In this document: positions 9,091 to 17,636 of the stretch, piece after piece
How the letters are laid out: the number at the start of each line of letters is the position of its first letter
How positions within the stretch are numbered: the stretch's first letter is position 1
Source: Pseudooceanicola sediminis
Lineage (GTDB): Bacteria > Pseudomonadota > Alphaproteobacteria > Rhodobacterales > Rhodobacteraceae
DNA: 42,004 nucleotides
Assembly (NCBI RefSeq): GCF_003575965.1
Contig: NZ_QWJJ01000023.1
Location: 1-42,004, forward strand
Direction: 5' to 3'
The notes under the pieces: model-generated
What the model was told of the DNA's origin: nothing
The model's input: the letters and a program-made list of their open reading frames with translations, nothing else
Databases searched by the model: none
Made by a program: the position numbers and the translations under genes

Positions 9091-9915
9091 ATGCACAACG
9101 TAACCGCAAACGGTGCCGCGATCCCCGCACTGGGCTTCGGCACCTTCCGGATGGAGGATGCAGAGGTGGCCGCCGTGCTGCCCGAGGCCCTGAGACTGGG
9201 CTTCCGCCACATCGACACCGCCCAGGTCTACGGCAACGAGGCCGCCGTGGGCGCCGCAATCCGTGCCTCAGGCGTGCCGCGGGACGAGATCTTCCTGACG
9301 ACGAAAGTCTGGGTCACCGAGTTCGCCAAGGCCGATTTCCTGCCCGCCGTCGAGGAGAGCCTGAAAAAGCTGGGCGTCGACCACGTCGACCTGCTGCTGC
9401 ACTGGCTGCATCGCAACGACACCCCGCGTGCGATGCAGATTGCCGAACTGAACAAGACAGTGGCAAAGGGCATGGCCCGCCACATTGGCGTCAGCAACTA
9501 CAACGCCGCCAAGATGCATGAGGCGGCTGAACTGTCCTATGCGCCGCTGACCGCCAACCCGGTGGAGTACCACCCCTATCTCTCGCAGGCCGCGATCCTG
9601 AAGGCCTGCAAAGAAATGGGCATGGCGTTGACCGGGTATTATGGCATGGCCGACGGCCTCGTGCCGCAAGACGAGGTCCTGAAAGACATCGGCGCCGCGC
9701 ACGGCAAGACAGCCGCCCAGGTCGCCCTGCGCTGGCTGGTCCAGCAGCCGCGCGTCGTGACCCTGTCAAAGACCGCGAAGCTCAAGCGGCTACCCGAGAA
9801 TTTCGGTATCTTCGACTTTGACCTGAGCGCCGCCGAGAGGTAGGCCATCCACGACCTCGCCCGCCCCGAAGGGCGGATCATCTCGCCGGAGGACATGTCC
9901 CCCGAATGGGACTGA
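9091..9915 (+). pseudogene. Aldo/keto reductase with premature amber stop
   Basis: A cytosolic NADPH-dependent aldo/keto reductase of the diketogulonate-reductase group. The ATG at 9091 sits 7 bp after AAGGAG. Motifs: LGFGTFRM, then the catalytic HIDTAQVYGNE (Asp and Tyr), the Lys in LTTKVWV, and the His in LLLHWLH. The family signature IGVSNYN is present. A TAG at 9841-9843 stops the frame after DLSAAER, but the same frame continues with AIHDLARPEGR and SPEWD to a TGA at 9913-9915, which is the family's usual C-terminus. The predicted product lacks 23 C-terminal residues. These help close the active-site end of the barrel, so activity is doubtful but not excluded. Confidence 0.82.
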
Positions 9916-9970
9916 CGTCTGTCGCTATCGGCTCTGGGCGCAAACATGCCGCACAGAAGGGGTCGACAAG

Positions 9971-10000
9971 GTATCAACGAACAAGAACGTTCGTTGATAC
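9971..10000. promoter_or_regulatory. Perfect 12-bp inverted repeat with 6-nt spacer
   Basis: The arms are GTATCAACGAAC and GTTCGTTGATAC, separated by AAGAAC. No T-run follows, so a factor-independent terminator is unlikely; the symmetry and the lower GC content suggest a binding site for a dimeric regulator. Its partner is not evident, and the only genes close by are the reductase remnant upstream and the amidase 630 bp downstream. Confidence 0.6.
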
Positions 10001-10516
10001 ACATGCCCACTTGGCAGAGTCAGCGCTTTGTCACCCTACCTGTTGTGAGTAGGCATGGCAGCCACCCGGCGCACGCCCTGCCTTGGTGTTCCGACAGGTT
10101 TGGGCCCTCACCCTGCGAATGCATTCACTGAAAACTCTCGGCAGAGCCATCGCAGCAAGTCACGATCCGGCTAGCATCGGCCTGTCGCGGTATTCGCAGA
10201 AATACCTTGAACCGATAGGACACCGACGCCAGACTGCTTCTTGCCGATACCATCAAGGAAGACGCTTCAGCAGGCACCCCGGCAGACCCTCGACATCCAC
10301 CTTCGGCAATATGGTTTGATCATAATACCCAAGCCCTACAAAAGCATCGAAAAAAAGGTGGCGTCAGGCCATGCACTTCTCAAACCAACTCAATCTGCGC
10401 CCTATTGAGTATGGTTGCCATCGGGCATCCGCGACGCCGAAATTCTCTTGCTTTTGCTGGGCGTTCAAGCGGCCTGCTCCGGCGTCTTTTGGGAATCGCC
10501 GAGACAATTGAAACTA

Positions 10517-10535
10517 AATTGAACATCGTTCAATT
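10517..10535. promoter_or_regulatory. Probable TetR operator upstream of amidase
   Basis: A palindrome with arms AATTGAAC and GTTCAATT around ATC. Its core ATTGAAC-N3-GTTCAAT is identical to the palindrome at 15110-15126 in front of the tetR gene, and an extra similar half-site (ATTGAAAC) begins about 10 bp upstream. It lies about 100 bp before the amidase start. Sharing the site with the tetR/dctM region makes the TetR protein the likely ligand. Confidence 0.75.
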
Positions 10536-10633
10536 GTCGCGTATCTTGGTTGGGAAAGTACTGACGGCATGTGCTCTGGTTTATCACGCACCTGCCCGCT
10601 GCCCCTTGGCCATCTCAATCATGGACATTCCGC

Positions 10634-12136
10634 ATGACCTCACTCCCGACTTCTCCCGCTGACCTTAGTGCGACCGAGGCGCGCGACCTCATCGGCAGAC
10701 GCGCCCTCTCCAGCAAGGAACTGGCCGAGGCCTGCATTGCCCGGGTCGAGGCAATCGACCACGCGGTCAACGCCCTTGTCGCGCGAAATTTCGAGACGGT
10801 GTTGGCGGGCGCCAAGGATGCGGACGAATCACTCGCGAAAGGTGACCCTCTTGGACCGCTGCACGGATTGCCTTTTGCGGTAAAGGACATGATTGATGTC
10901 ACGGGCCTGCCGACGACCTTCGGGTCGGAGCTGTTTGCCGGCGCTATCGCAAAGGGCGACGATCCGATCGTTGCCGCGATGCGCCGCGCCGGAGGCCTGC
11001 CCCTGGGCAAGACCAACAACCCGGAGTGGAGCGCTGGCGGCAATACGCGCAACCGGGTCTATGGCGCGACGGCCAACCCCTATGACCTGACGCGCACCTG
11101 CGCGGGTTCGTCGGGGGGATCGGCGGTGGCGCTGGCCTGCGGTTATGCTCCACTGGCGACCGGATCGGACACGGGCGGATCGCTGCGCAATCCAGCGGCC
11201 TATTGCGGGGTCGTCGGCTTTCGCCCCAGTCCCGGCGTGGTGCCGGGACAGTCGCGCGGCATGGGGTTCATTCCGCTGTCGACCTCTGGCCCGATGGCGC
11301 GCAACGTGGCCGATGCAGGGCTGATGCTGTCGGTGCTGGCGCGACCGGACGCGCGCGACCCCTATACCACGGTGATCGACGGGCAGACATCCTGGGATCC
11401 TGCGGGGTTTGCCGCCCTGCCCCGGCGCGACCTGTCGTCGCTACGCGTTGCCATGAGCGAAGATTTCGGCTTTGCCCCGACCGAAGCGCTGGTGCGTCGC
11501 CAATTCCGCAAAGCCACCGCCGCACTGGCTCCGTTCCTTGGGCGGGCCGAGGAGACGACCCCCGATTGCACCGGCGCAGACCGCATCTTTGCCGTACTGC
11601 GCGGGGTGCTGTTCGTCGGCCAGCATGGCGCTCGGCTGGATGCGCACCCGGACAAGATAGGCCCGAATGTCACCGAGAACGTCATCGAGGGGCGCAGCTT
11701 TACCGCCGACGACATCGCCTGGGCTCTGAGCCAGCAGAGCGCGTTTTACCTGCGCTGGCAGGACTGGTTCCGCGACTGGGATGTCATCGTTACCCCCGCC
11801 GTCACGATCAGCCCGCGCGACTGGCACGAGTTGTACCCTGCCGAGATCGACGGCGTGGCGACGCAGAGCTATTATCACTGGCTGGCGATGGCCTATGCCT
11901 CGTCCCTCGCTGGGCATCCCTCGATCACGATCCCATGCGGGCACGACGAAAACGGCATGCCCTTCGGCTTGCAGATCATCGGACGACGCCACGCCGACCG
12001 CGACGTTCTGGCGGTTGCGGCCGAGGTCGAGGCTGTGCTGGCCGGGCTGTCGGACTTCGCACCGAAAGGTCCGGATCTGGCCGCCCTTGCCGCCGCGCGC
12101 CCGCTGTCGGAATCAGAGGGCTTCCTGAGCTTCTGA
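10634..12136 (+). CDS. Amidase (amidase-signature family)
   Basis: A cytosolic amide hydrolase of the amidase-signature family, about 500 residues as usual. The catalytic triad is visible: Lys84 in FAVKDMID, the cis-serine about 159 in CAGSSGGSAVAL, and the nucleophile Ser about 183 in TGSDTGGSLRNPAAYCG. The start is the ATG at 10634 (MTSLPTSPADLSATEARDLI); the open frame runs 21 codons further upstream but that part has no family resemblance. It stands alone, convergent with the TRAP binding-protein gene and separated from it by a terminator. A TetR-type operator precedes it, so it probably belongs to the regulon at 12204-22418. The substrate is unknown; the context suggests an N-acyl or carboxamide compound taken up by the TRAP system. 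Confidence 0.9.
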   Translation: MTSLPTSPADLSATEARDLIGRRALSSKELAEACIARVEAIDHAVNALVARNFETVLAGAKDADESLAKGDPLGPLHGLPFAVKDMIDVTGLPTTFGSELFAGAIAKGDDPIVAAMRRAGGLPLGKTNNPEWSAGGNTRNRVYGATANPYDLTRTCAGSSGGSAVALACGYAPLATGSDTGGSLRNPAAYCGVVGFRPSPGVVPGQSRGMGFIPLSTSGPMARNVADAGLMLSVLARPDARDPYTTVIDGQTSWDPAGFAALPRRDLSSLRVAMSEDFGFAPTEALVRRQFRKATAALAPFLGRAEETTPDCTGADRIFAVLRGVLFVGQHGARLDAHPDKIGPNVTENVIEGRSFTADDIAWALSQQSAFYLRWQDWFRDWDVIVTPAVTISPRDWHELYPAEIDGVATQSYYHWLAMAYASSLAGHPSITIPCGHDENGMPFGLQIIGRRHADRDVLAVAAEVEAVLAGLSDFAPKGPDLAALAAARPLSESEGFLSF

Positions 12137-12153
12137 GCCAAGACATAGAATTG

Positions 12154-12184
12154 AAAAAGGGCGTCCGGAGGGGCGCCCTTTTTT
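12154..12184. terminator. Bidirectional factor-independent terminator
   Basis: AAAAAGGGCG and CGCCC followed by six T form a GC stem flanked by an A-run and a T-run. It lies between the convergent amidase and dctP genes and can serve both. Confidence 0.85.
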
Positions 12185-12203
12185 GGTGCTGGTGCGGGAT
12201 CGA

Positions 12204-13196
12204 TCAGTCTGGAGCGTAGTCGCCGACCATATCGCGCAATTCGGTGATGCGGGCAGCGTCGACGTCGGTCAGCAGCTCGCCCATGCCGTCGGTGGCGGAC
12301 TTGAAGGTCGCGAGCTCTTCTGCGGTGGGTTCATAGACGGCGATCCCAGCCATTTCGAGGTCGGCTTTCGACGTTTCCTGCGTGGCATCGACCCAGGCAT
12401 AGACATCCTCGAGCGCCGCTTCGGAGGCCGCGTTGACCTGCGCCTTTTCCGCGTCCGACAGCCCGTCCCACCAGGCCGAAGACGCCAGCGCGATACGGGC
12501 CGAGATGATCACCCGCGCATCGGTGAAGTTGGAGAAGAGGTCCGCTTGACCAAAGGCCAGCGGTACGACCGATGCGTTGACATAGCCATTTGCGATGCCC
12601 GTTTGCAGCGCGTTCGGCACTTCGGAGAAGGGAATGACGACGCCGCTTGCACCCATCATCTTGAACATTTCCAGCTGGTTGGCATCCAGCGCGCGCATCC
12701 GCAGACCTTCCATGTCCTTGACTGAGCGGACCTCTTTCTGGTTGTTGAAGATGCCCAGCATGCCACCGGTCGGCACGACGGCCAGAATGTGCATGCCCTC
12801 TGCCGCCAGCTTTTCGTTGACCGTATCCAGGTAGTCGCTTTCGTCGAAGAACTTGTGCACGTGCTGCGAGCTGTCAAAGGTATAGGGTAGCTGCATCACC
12901 CGCATTTCCGGGACAAACTGGTAGGACATGGCGTAGTTCGACATCGAAACGTCCAGGATGCCCGAACGGACCTGGTCCAGCCGGTCATCCTCACCGCCCA
13001 GGGAATCGCGGGGGAAGGTCTCGGTCTCCCATCCCTCAGCCTTGAGGGCGGTGAGCAGGTTGTCGACGTAGCGATAGCTGCCTTGGGTGTCGCGATCCGG
13101 GGTTGCGTCCAGCGCCACCGCGATGGATTGCGCCTGAACAGAGGTCGTTAGGGCCAAGGCGAAAAGGCCAGCAGTGCAGAGAACGTGAAGTTTCAT
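12204..13196 (-). CDS. TRAP transporter substrate-binding protein (DctP family)
   Basis: A periplasmic solute receptor that delivers a small carboxylate-bearing substrate to the DctQM permease. Residues 1-23 are a signal peptide ending VQAQS. Two family features are clear: GGEDDRLDQVRSGILDVSMS near residues 59-78, and the NQKEVRSVKDMEGLRMRA segment (about 152-169), whose arginine pairs with the substrate carboxylate in DctP proteins. The 330 residues are normal. It is the last gene of a dctM-dctQ-dctP unit transcribed away from tetR, 3 bp after dctQ. This order (binding protein last) is less common than P-Q-M. The ligand is unknown; the catabolic genes point to an N-acylated amino acid or a lactam/amide. 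Confidence 0.92.
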   Translation of the reverse strand: MKLHVLCTAGLFALALTTSVQAQSIAVALDATPDRDTQGSYRYVDNLLTALKAEGWETETFPRDSLGGEDDRLDQVRSGILDVSMSNYAMSYQFVPEMRVMQLPYTFDSSQHVHKFFDESDYLDTVNEKLAAEGMHILAVVPTGGMLGIFNNQKEVRSVKDMEGLRMRALDANQLEMFKMMGASGVVIPFSEVPNALQTGIANGYVNASVVPLAFGQADLFSNFTDARVIISARIALASSAWWDGLSDAEKAQVNAASEAALEDVYAWVDATQETSKADLEMAGIAVYEPTAEELATFKSATDGMGELLTDVDAARITELRDMVGDYAPD

Positions 13197-13199
13197 GGT

Positions 13200-13736
13200 C
13201 TACTCCGAATGGTTGGTTTCATATTGGTCGGCGAAAGCGATTTCACGGGCCAACACGCGTGGCGACACCAGCGCGCCAAGTCCGGCCAGCCCGTGCAGCA
13301 GGATCAGAAGGATGGTGACCGGCAGGGCGGAAGCCATCCAGGCTGTCGAAATCTCAAGCCCTTCGGAGGTGCGGCCAAGCTGGCGCAAAACGAAGGGAAA
13401 GCTGTACCAGAGCACCGGCACGAAAAATGCCCAGGAGGCGACGAGGCGCGCCACCACCTGCACCTTCTGTCGCCAGATCACCTTGGCGGGCGGGGTGACC
13501 ATCGCCGGGTCGGCATGGGCGTGAAATGCGCATGAGGCGCCCAGCAGACCACCCCAGACCATCAGCCAGCGCGCCAGCTCCTCTGTCCAGAAGGGTGGCG
13601 AGGCGAAGGCGTAGCGCGCCACCACCTGCAGCATCATCGTCAGCAGCATCCCGAAAAAGCAGAAGGCGGCCAGGCGCAGCGCAAGAAAGTTCAGCGCTGC
13701 GGAAAGGGCATAGAGCGCCTCGGAGAGTCGGATCAT
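13200..13736 (-). CDS. TRAP transporter small permease (DctQ family)
   Basis: The small four-helix membrane subunit of the TRAP transporter. The ATG at 13736 is preceded by GGGAGGA, a strong ribosome-binding site; the frame is open 11 codons further up but without a site. In the 178 residues four hydrophobic segments are visible, with the family motif FWTEELARWLMVWGGLLGAS around the second helix. It starts 13 bp after the end of dctM and ends 3 bp before dctP, so the three are one transcript. It appears intact. Confidence 0.9.
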   Translation of the reverse strand: MIRLSEALYALSAALNFLALRLAAFCFFGMLLTMMLQVVARYAFASPPFWTEELARWLMVWGGLLGASCAFHAHADPAMVTPPAKVIWRQKVQVVARLVASWAFFVPVLWYSFPFVLRQLGRTSEGLEISTAWMASALPVTILLILLHGLAGLGALVSPRVLAREIAFADQYETNHSE

Positions 13737-13749
13737 CGTGGCGTCCTCC

Positions 13750-15036
13750 CTAATTGATGAAGCCGGCAAGGCGCGGCAGGAACAGGCTGATTTCAGGCAC
13801 GAAAGTCAGCACCAACAGCACGACCACCTGCATCAACAGGAAGGGTGCAGCAGCCTTGGCGATGCCCCAGTACGGCACCCCCGACACGGTCGAGACCACC
13901 AGAAGCGCGGCTCCGAAAGGTGGCGTGACGATGCCGAGCATAAGGTTCACCACCAGCACGACGCCGAGATGGATCGGATCCGCACCCATTGCGATGCCGG
14001 CGGGCACGAACAAAGGCACCAGCAACGCCAGTGCGATCGGCACCTCTAGAAACATCCCCGCCACTAGAAAGACGGCATTCAGCAGCAGCAGGTACTTCCA
14101 GCCCTCGAACCCGAACCCGATGACCATCTCCGCCAGCAGGGTCGGCAATTTCTCCAGCCCCGCGAGGTAGCCGAAGATCGCCACTGCCGAGAGCAGAATG
14201 AAGATCGAACCTGACAGGATCGCTGTACGCTCAAAGCTTTCGACCAGCAGGCGCAGGTTCATGTTGCCATAGATCATGCCCGCGATGATCGAACAGCAGA
14301 CAGCGAGGCCCGCGGCCTCGGTCGGGGTCATGATGCCGAAGACGATGCCCGACAGAATGATTACCGGAATGACTGTCGCGGGAAGCGCATGGACGAAGCG
14401 GCGGAAAACCTCGCGCGCGGGCAGACGTTCGCCTGCAGGGTGATCGTAGCGATGTGCCAGAAAGGCGTTGGTGGCGAACAGGGCCACCGCCATGAACAGT
14501 CCCGGCAGTATCCCCGCCACGAACAGCGCCGCGACAGAGGTGTTCATCAATGCGCCGTAGAAGATCATGATGATCGAAGGAGGAATGATCGGCCCGATGA
14601 CTGAGGACGCCGCCGTGATTGCACCGGCGTAGTTGGCGCTGTAGCCCGCCTTGCGCATCGCGGGCACCAGAGTGTTGGATACGGAGGCGGCATCGGCCAT
14701 AGCCGAGCCGGAAATTCCCGCGAAGAACACCGAGGTCAGGATGTTTACATGCCCAAGCCCCCCCTTCAGCCGTGCCATCAACCCCATCGACAGATCGACC
14801 AGCGCCTTGGTCACCCCGGCGCGGTTCATGATCTCGCCCGCCAGAATGAACAGCGGCATCGACATGATCGAGAACAGGTCGATGTTGGCGATGATGCGTT
14901 GCGGCGCGGCGGCCAGAAAGCGCGCGCGATCCGCCGCGACGAACGACAGGATCGAAGCCGCGCCGATCAGATGCGCCAGAACCGCTCCCCCCATGAGAAG
15001 GCAGACAGAAAAGATGAGTATCGAAATGGCGGCCAT
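13750..15036 (-). CDS. TRAP transporter large permease (DctM family)
   Basis: The large membrane subunit that carries the sodium-coupled transport path. I place the start at the ATG at 15036 (MAAISILIF), preceded by GGAGAG; this gives 428 residues, the usual size. The open frame continues to 15366, but that extension would run through the divergent promoter and the start of tetR and is not protein-like. Family motifs are IMSMPLFILAGEIMNRAG, FAGISGSAMADAASVSNTLV and VIGPIIPPSIIMI. It is the first gene of the minus-strand transporter unit, divergent from tetR with a shared palindromic operator at 15110-15126. Confidence 0.92.
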   Translation of the reverse strand: MAAISILIFSVCLLMGGAVLAHLIGAASILSFVAADRARFLAAAPQRIIANIDLFSIMSMPLFILAGEIMNRAGVTKALVDLSMGLMARLKGGLGHVNILTSVFFAGISGSAMADAASVSNTLVPAMRKAGYSANYAGAITAASSVIGPIIPPSIIMIFYGALMNTSVAALFVAGILPGLFMAVALFATNAFLAHRYDHPAGERLPAREVFRRFVHALPATVIPVIILSGIVFGIMTPTEAAGLAVCCSIIAGMIYGNMNLRLLVESFERTAILSGSIFILLSAVAIFGYLAGLEKLPTLLAEMVIGFGFEGWKYLLLLNAVFLVAGMFLEVPIALALLVPLFVPAGIAMGADPIHLGVVLVVNLMLGIVTPPFGAALLVVSTVSGVPYWGIAKAAAPFLLMQVVVLLVLTFVPEISLFLPRLAGFIN

Positions 15037-15109
15037 CGCGGCTCTCCGTTGTTCGGCTGAGGGCGTGATCGGATCGCGCCACCTCGGTCGCAGTGCTGTT
15101 GATCTTTTA

Positions 15110-15126
15110 ATTGAACGGTGTTCAAT
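15110..15126. promoter_or_regulatory. Probable TetR operator in tetR-dctM divergent promoter
   Basis: A perfect palindrome, ATTGAAC-GGT-GTTCAAT. It is identical in both arms to the site before the amidase gene (10517-10535) and midway between the divergent starts of dctM and tetR. A promoter-like TTGATC lies immediately to its left. This is the usual position for an autoregulating TetR repressor. Confidence 0.78.
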
Positions 15127-15200
15127 AAGATGGCAAAAGGATTCTGCGGCTGGCAAGGAAATTCCCGAGTTTGCCCGAAAATTAATCAGGAGTGGCCATT

Positions 15201-15968
15201 TTGCCGGAAAATGACGATCCCAAGCCAAGGAGCAAGCTGCGGGGCCGCGCGGCGGCCATCGGCCTGACCAAGGCGCAGGTGATCGCAGCTGCGCTGGCAC
15301 AGATTGATGAAAAAGGGCTGCAGGCATTTTCGATGCGCGAGCTTGCGCGCTCGCTCGACGTTTCACCGGGTAATATCTACTTTCACCTGGGCGGCGCGAA
15401 GGAAGACCTGTTTGCCGAGATTTCCGGGGCGCTTACGGCATCGGTATCTGAGAATATCGACGCTGGTATGCCTTGGCAGGACCGGTTGCGGCAGGTGTTT
15501 CTGGCCTATCGCGATACGGTGGGTACCCATCCCAATTTGGCGCCGATGCTGGGTGCCCAGATGAAATCGAACGGCGTGGCCAACCTCGCCTGGGTCGAAA
15601 CGGTGCTTGGTGCGCTCGGCGACGCCGGATACCACGGGCAGGCGCTGCGTGATGCCTTCAACGCGCTGATCGGCGGGCTCGGCGGTTTCATCACGATGGA
15701 ATTCGCCCCCGCCCCCAGTGAAAAAGCCCGAGAATGGGAAGAGCTGTTCGCCGCCCGTGTCGCAGCCATCGACCCCGAACTGTACCCCCGCACCCATGCA
15801 GTGCTGCCAGAGCTTTCCAACCGCATCTTCGTGCTGCGCTGGCAGAATGGCACGAATGTCTCCTATGCGGGTGGCTACGAATTGCTGCTGAACCTGCTGA
15901 TCGACGGGCTGGCGGCACATGCGCCGCGCGGGCCCGACACCTCTTCCCCGACCGACACGACCAACTGA
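15201..15968 (+). CDS. TetR-family transcriptional regulator
   Basis: A one-component repressor with an N-terminal helix-turn-helix and a C-terminal ligand domain. The DNA-binding part is TKAQVIAAALAQIDEKGLQA followed by FSMRELARSLDVSPGNIYFH (about residues 23-66), the standard TetR pattern with a YFHLGGAKEDLF continuation. Start: AGGAG at 15188-15192 is 8 bp before the TTG at 15201, which I prefer; a GTG at 15192 would overlap that site. It is the first gene of a seven-gene operon and probably represses itself, the divergent TRAP genes and the amidase through the shared ATTGAAC-N3-GTTCAAT palindrome. The inducer is probably the transported compound or a breakdown product. Confidence 0.88.
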   Translation: MPENDDPKPRSKLRGRAAAIGLTKAQVIAAALAQIDEKGLQAFSMRELARSLDVSPGNIYFHLGGAKEDLFAEISGALTASVSENIDAGMPWQDRLRQVFLAYRDTVGTHPNLAPMLGAQMKSNGVANLAWVETVLGALGDAGYHGQALRDAFNALIGGLGGFITMEFAPAPSEKAREWEELFAARVAAIDPELYPRTHAVLPELSNRIFVLRWQNGTNVSYAGGYELLLNLLIDGLAAHAPRGPDTSSPTDTTN

Positions 15969-15980
15969 AAAGGACATCCC

Positions 15981-16325
15981 ATGACCACGATTGCCAATCT
16001 TCCCTTCTCGAAAGTCCGCCGCAGCGGTGGCACCGTCTATCTTTCGGGCGAACTGGGCTTTGACGCCGATGGCAGCCTGCCCGCCGGCATCGAAGCACAG
16101 ACCCGAAACTGTCTTCAGCGCATCAAGGCGACGTTGCAGGCCGAAGGACTGGATATGGCGAATGTGCTGTCGTGCACCTGCTATCTGACGGACAAGGCCG
16201 ATTTTGCCGCCTTTAACACAACCTATGCAGAGTTCTTCGCCGATCCCAAGCCGGTGCGCACGACCGTGGAAAGCGGGCTGATGATTGACGCCTGCGTCGA
16301 GATCACCGTGATCGCCGAGGCATAA
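15981..16325 (+). CDS. RidA-family (YjgF) enamine/imine deaminase
   Basis: A small trimeric cytosolic protein of the Rid family. RidA proteins hydrolyse reactive enamines/imines made by PLP enzymes and amino-acid oxidases, releasing ammonia and a 2-oxo acid. The 114-residue length is normal. The N-terminal YLSGELGFDADGSLPAGIEA and the C-terminal PVRTTVESGLMIDACVEITV carry the family pattern, including the arginine that binds the substrate carboxylate. The ATG at 15981 follows AAAGGA. It lies 12 bp after tetR and 45 bp before an FAD amine oxidase, whose imine product is its natural substrate; this pairing is known for D-amino-acid and amine oxidation clusters. Confidence 0.9.
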   Translation: MTTIANLPFSKVRRSGGTVYLSGELGFDADGSLPAGIEAQTRNCLQRIKATLQAEGLDMANVLSCTCYLTDKADFAAFNTTYAEFFADPKPVRTTVESGLMIDACVEITVIAEA

Positions 16326-16370
16326 GCCCATCCTATCGGCGCGTGCGCCAAATTTGAGAGGCATTGGCTG

Positions 16371-17606
16371 ATGTCCGAAATCCTCGTTCTGGGCGCTGGA
16401 ATGGTCGGCGTTTCGACAGCGCTGGCCCTACAGGCGCGCGGCCATGCGGTAACGTTGGCTGATCGCCGCGCTCCAGGTCTTGAAACCAGCTATGGCAACG
16501 CCGGGGTCATCCAGGTTGAGGCGGCTGAACCCTATCCGATGCCGCGCGATCCGATGACATTGGCGCGCATGGCCTTGGGGCGCAGCAATGACATCGCCTA
16601 TTCGCCTGCCGGGCTGCTGCACCAGTCGGGCGCGTTGTGGCGCTATTTCCGCGCCTCGGGGCCGCGCCGGCACAAGGTCGTGTCGCAGATCTACAGCCAG
16701 CTGACGGCGCGCGCGACCGCTGATCACCAGCCGCTGATCACCGCCTCGGGCAGCGAGAACCTGATCGCGCGCGACGGTCTGGCGCTGCTGTTTCGCAAAG
16801 CGATCGACTTTGACGCCGCGGCCCGCGCGGCCGAGCATCTGCGTGCCGCCTACGGTGTTGCCTCGCGCGCGGTGGACGGCAAAGCGTGGCAGCGCGAAGA
16901 ACCCGCGCTGCGCCTGACCCCGGCAGGCGCAGTGCATTATACTGGTAGTTGGAGCGCCTCGGACCCCGGAGGACTGACAGCGGCCTATGCGGACCTGTTC
17001 GAACGACAGGGCGGGCGCATCCTGCTGGCCGATGCGAAAACGCTGCTGCGCACTGGCAGCGGCTGGCAGATCGACGGCCCCGATGGTCCGATCACGACCA
17101 AGGCCGCGGTACTCTGCCTTGGCCCCTGGACCGGCAGTTATCTGCGCCGTTTCGGCCTGCGGGTGCCGATGGTGCTGAAGCGCGGCTACCACGCCCATTA
17201 CGACGCCCCGCTGCGCCCGCGCCGCCCATTTCTGGACGCCGACAACGGTGTTGTCCTGTCACCGATGACGCGCGGATTGCGGATGGCCAGCGGTGCCGCG
17301 CTGGTGCCGATGGACGCTGCTGCCGATCCGCGCCAGCTGCGCCGCGCCGAAGCCGCAGTCGGCACGCTGATCGAACTTGGCCCGCGGCTGGAGGAACCCC
17401 AGTGGGTCGGCACACGGCCCTGCCTTCCAAGCATGTTGCCCATGGTCGGCGCAATCCCCGCGCAATCTGGCCTTTGGGTGAATTTTGGTCATGGACATCA
17501 AGGTTTTACCCTTGGCCCGACCACCGCGACACTGTTGGCCGATGCCTTTGAGGGCGCGCCCTCAGAACTGCAAAAGGCGCTGTCGCCCGCAGTGCAGATG
17601 ATCTGA
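16371..17606 (+). CDS. FAD-dependent amino-acid oxidoreductase (DadA/DAO family)
   Basis: A flavoenzyme that oxidises a (probably D-) amino acid or secondary amine to an imine. The N-terminal Rossmann motif ILVLGAGMVGVSTALALQAR (residues 4-23) and the DadA-like ETSYGNAGVI place it in the DAO superfamily, and the C-terminal GHGHQGFTLGP contacts FAD. The 411 residues match D-amino-acid dehydrogenases of the DadA type, which pass electrons to the respiratory chain rather than to oxygen; which applies here cannot be told. It has a GAGAGG site before the ATG at 16371. RidA upstream and D-aminoacylase downstream support a D-amino-acid substrate. Confidence 0.88.
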   Translation: MSEILVLGAGMVGVSTALALQARGHAVTLADRRAPGLETSYGNAGVIQVEAAEPYPMPRDPMTLARMALGRSNDIAYSPAGLLHQSGALWRYFRASGPRRHKVVSQIYSQLTARATADHQPLITASGSENLIARDGLALLFRKAIDFDAAARAAEHLRAAYGVASRAVDGKAWQREEPALRLTPAGAVHYTGSWSASDPGGLTAAYADLFERQGGRILLADAKTLLRTGSGWQIDGPDGPITTKAAVLCLGPWTGSYLRRFGLRVPMVLKRGYHAHYDAPLRPRRPFLDADNGVVLSPMTRGLRMASGAALVPMDAAADPRQLRRAEAAVGTLIELGPRLEEPQWVGTRPCLPSMLPMVGAIPAQSGLWVNFGHGHQGFTLGPTTATLLADAFEGAPSELQKALSPAVQMI

Positions 17607-17636
17607 CCCCTTTCCGACGGTAACCCGGAGACGCCC

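Larger units (their letters stand above)
9916..10633. other. 718-bp intergenic region with palindromes, no gene
   Basis: No open frame here has a recognisable product. The region holds a long perfect palindrome (9971-10000) and, near its right end, the TetR-type operator (10517-10535) in front of the amidase gene. The stretch between them shows nothing I can name. Confidence 0.6.

Noticed and set aside
7267-9843. In-frame TAG codons as evidence of stop-codon recoding (e.g. pyrrolysine)
   Set aside because: Two ambers sit in genes of one decaying operon together with frameshifts, a TAA occurs in SufR, and no recoding machinery is present; simple nonsense mutation is sufficient.
15037-15366. 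N-terminal extension of DctM to 15366
   Set aside because: It would span the divergent promoter, the operator and part of tetR; DctM proteins start with the hydrophobic segment beginning at 15036.
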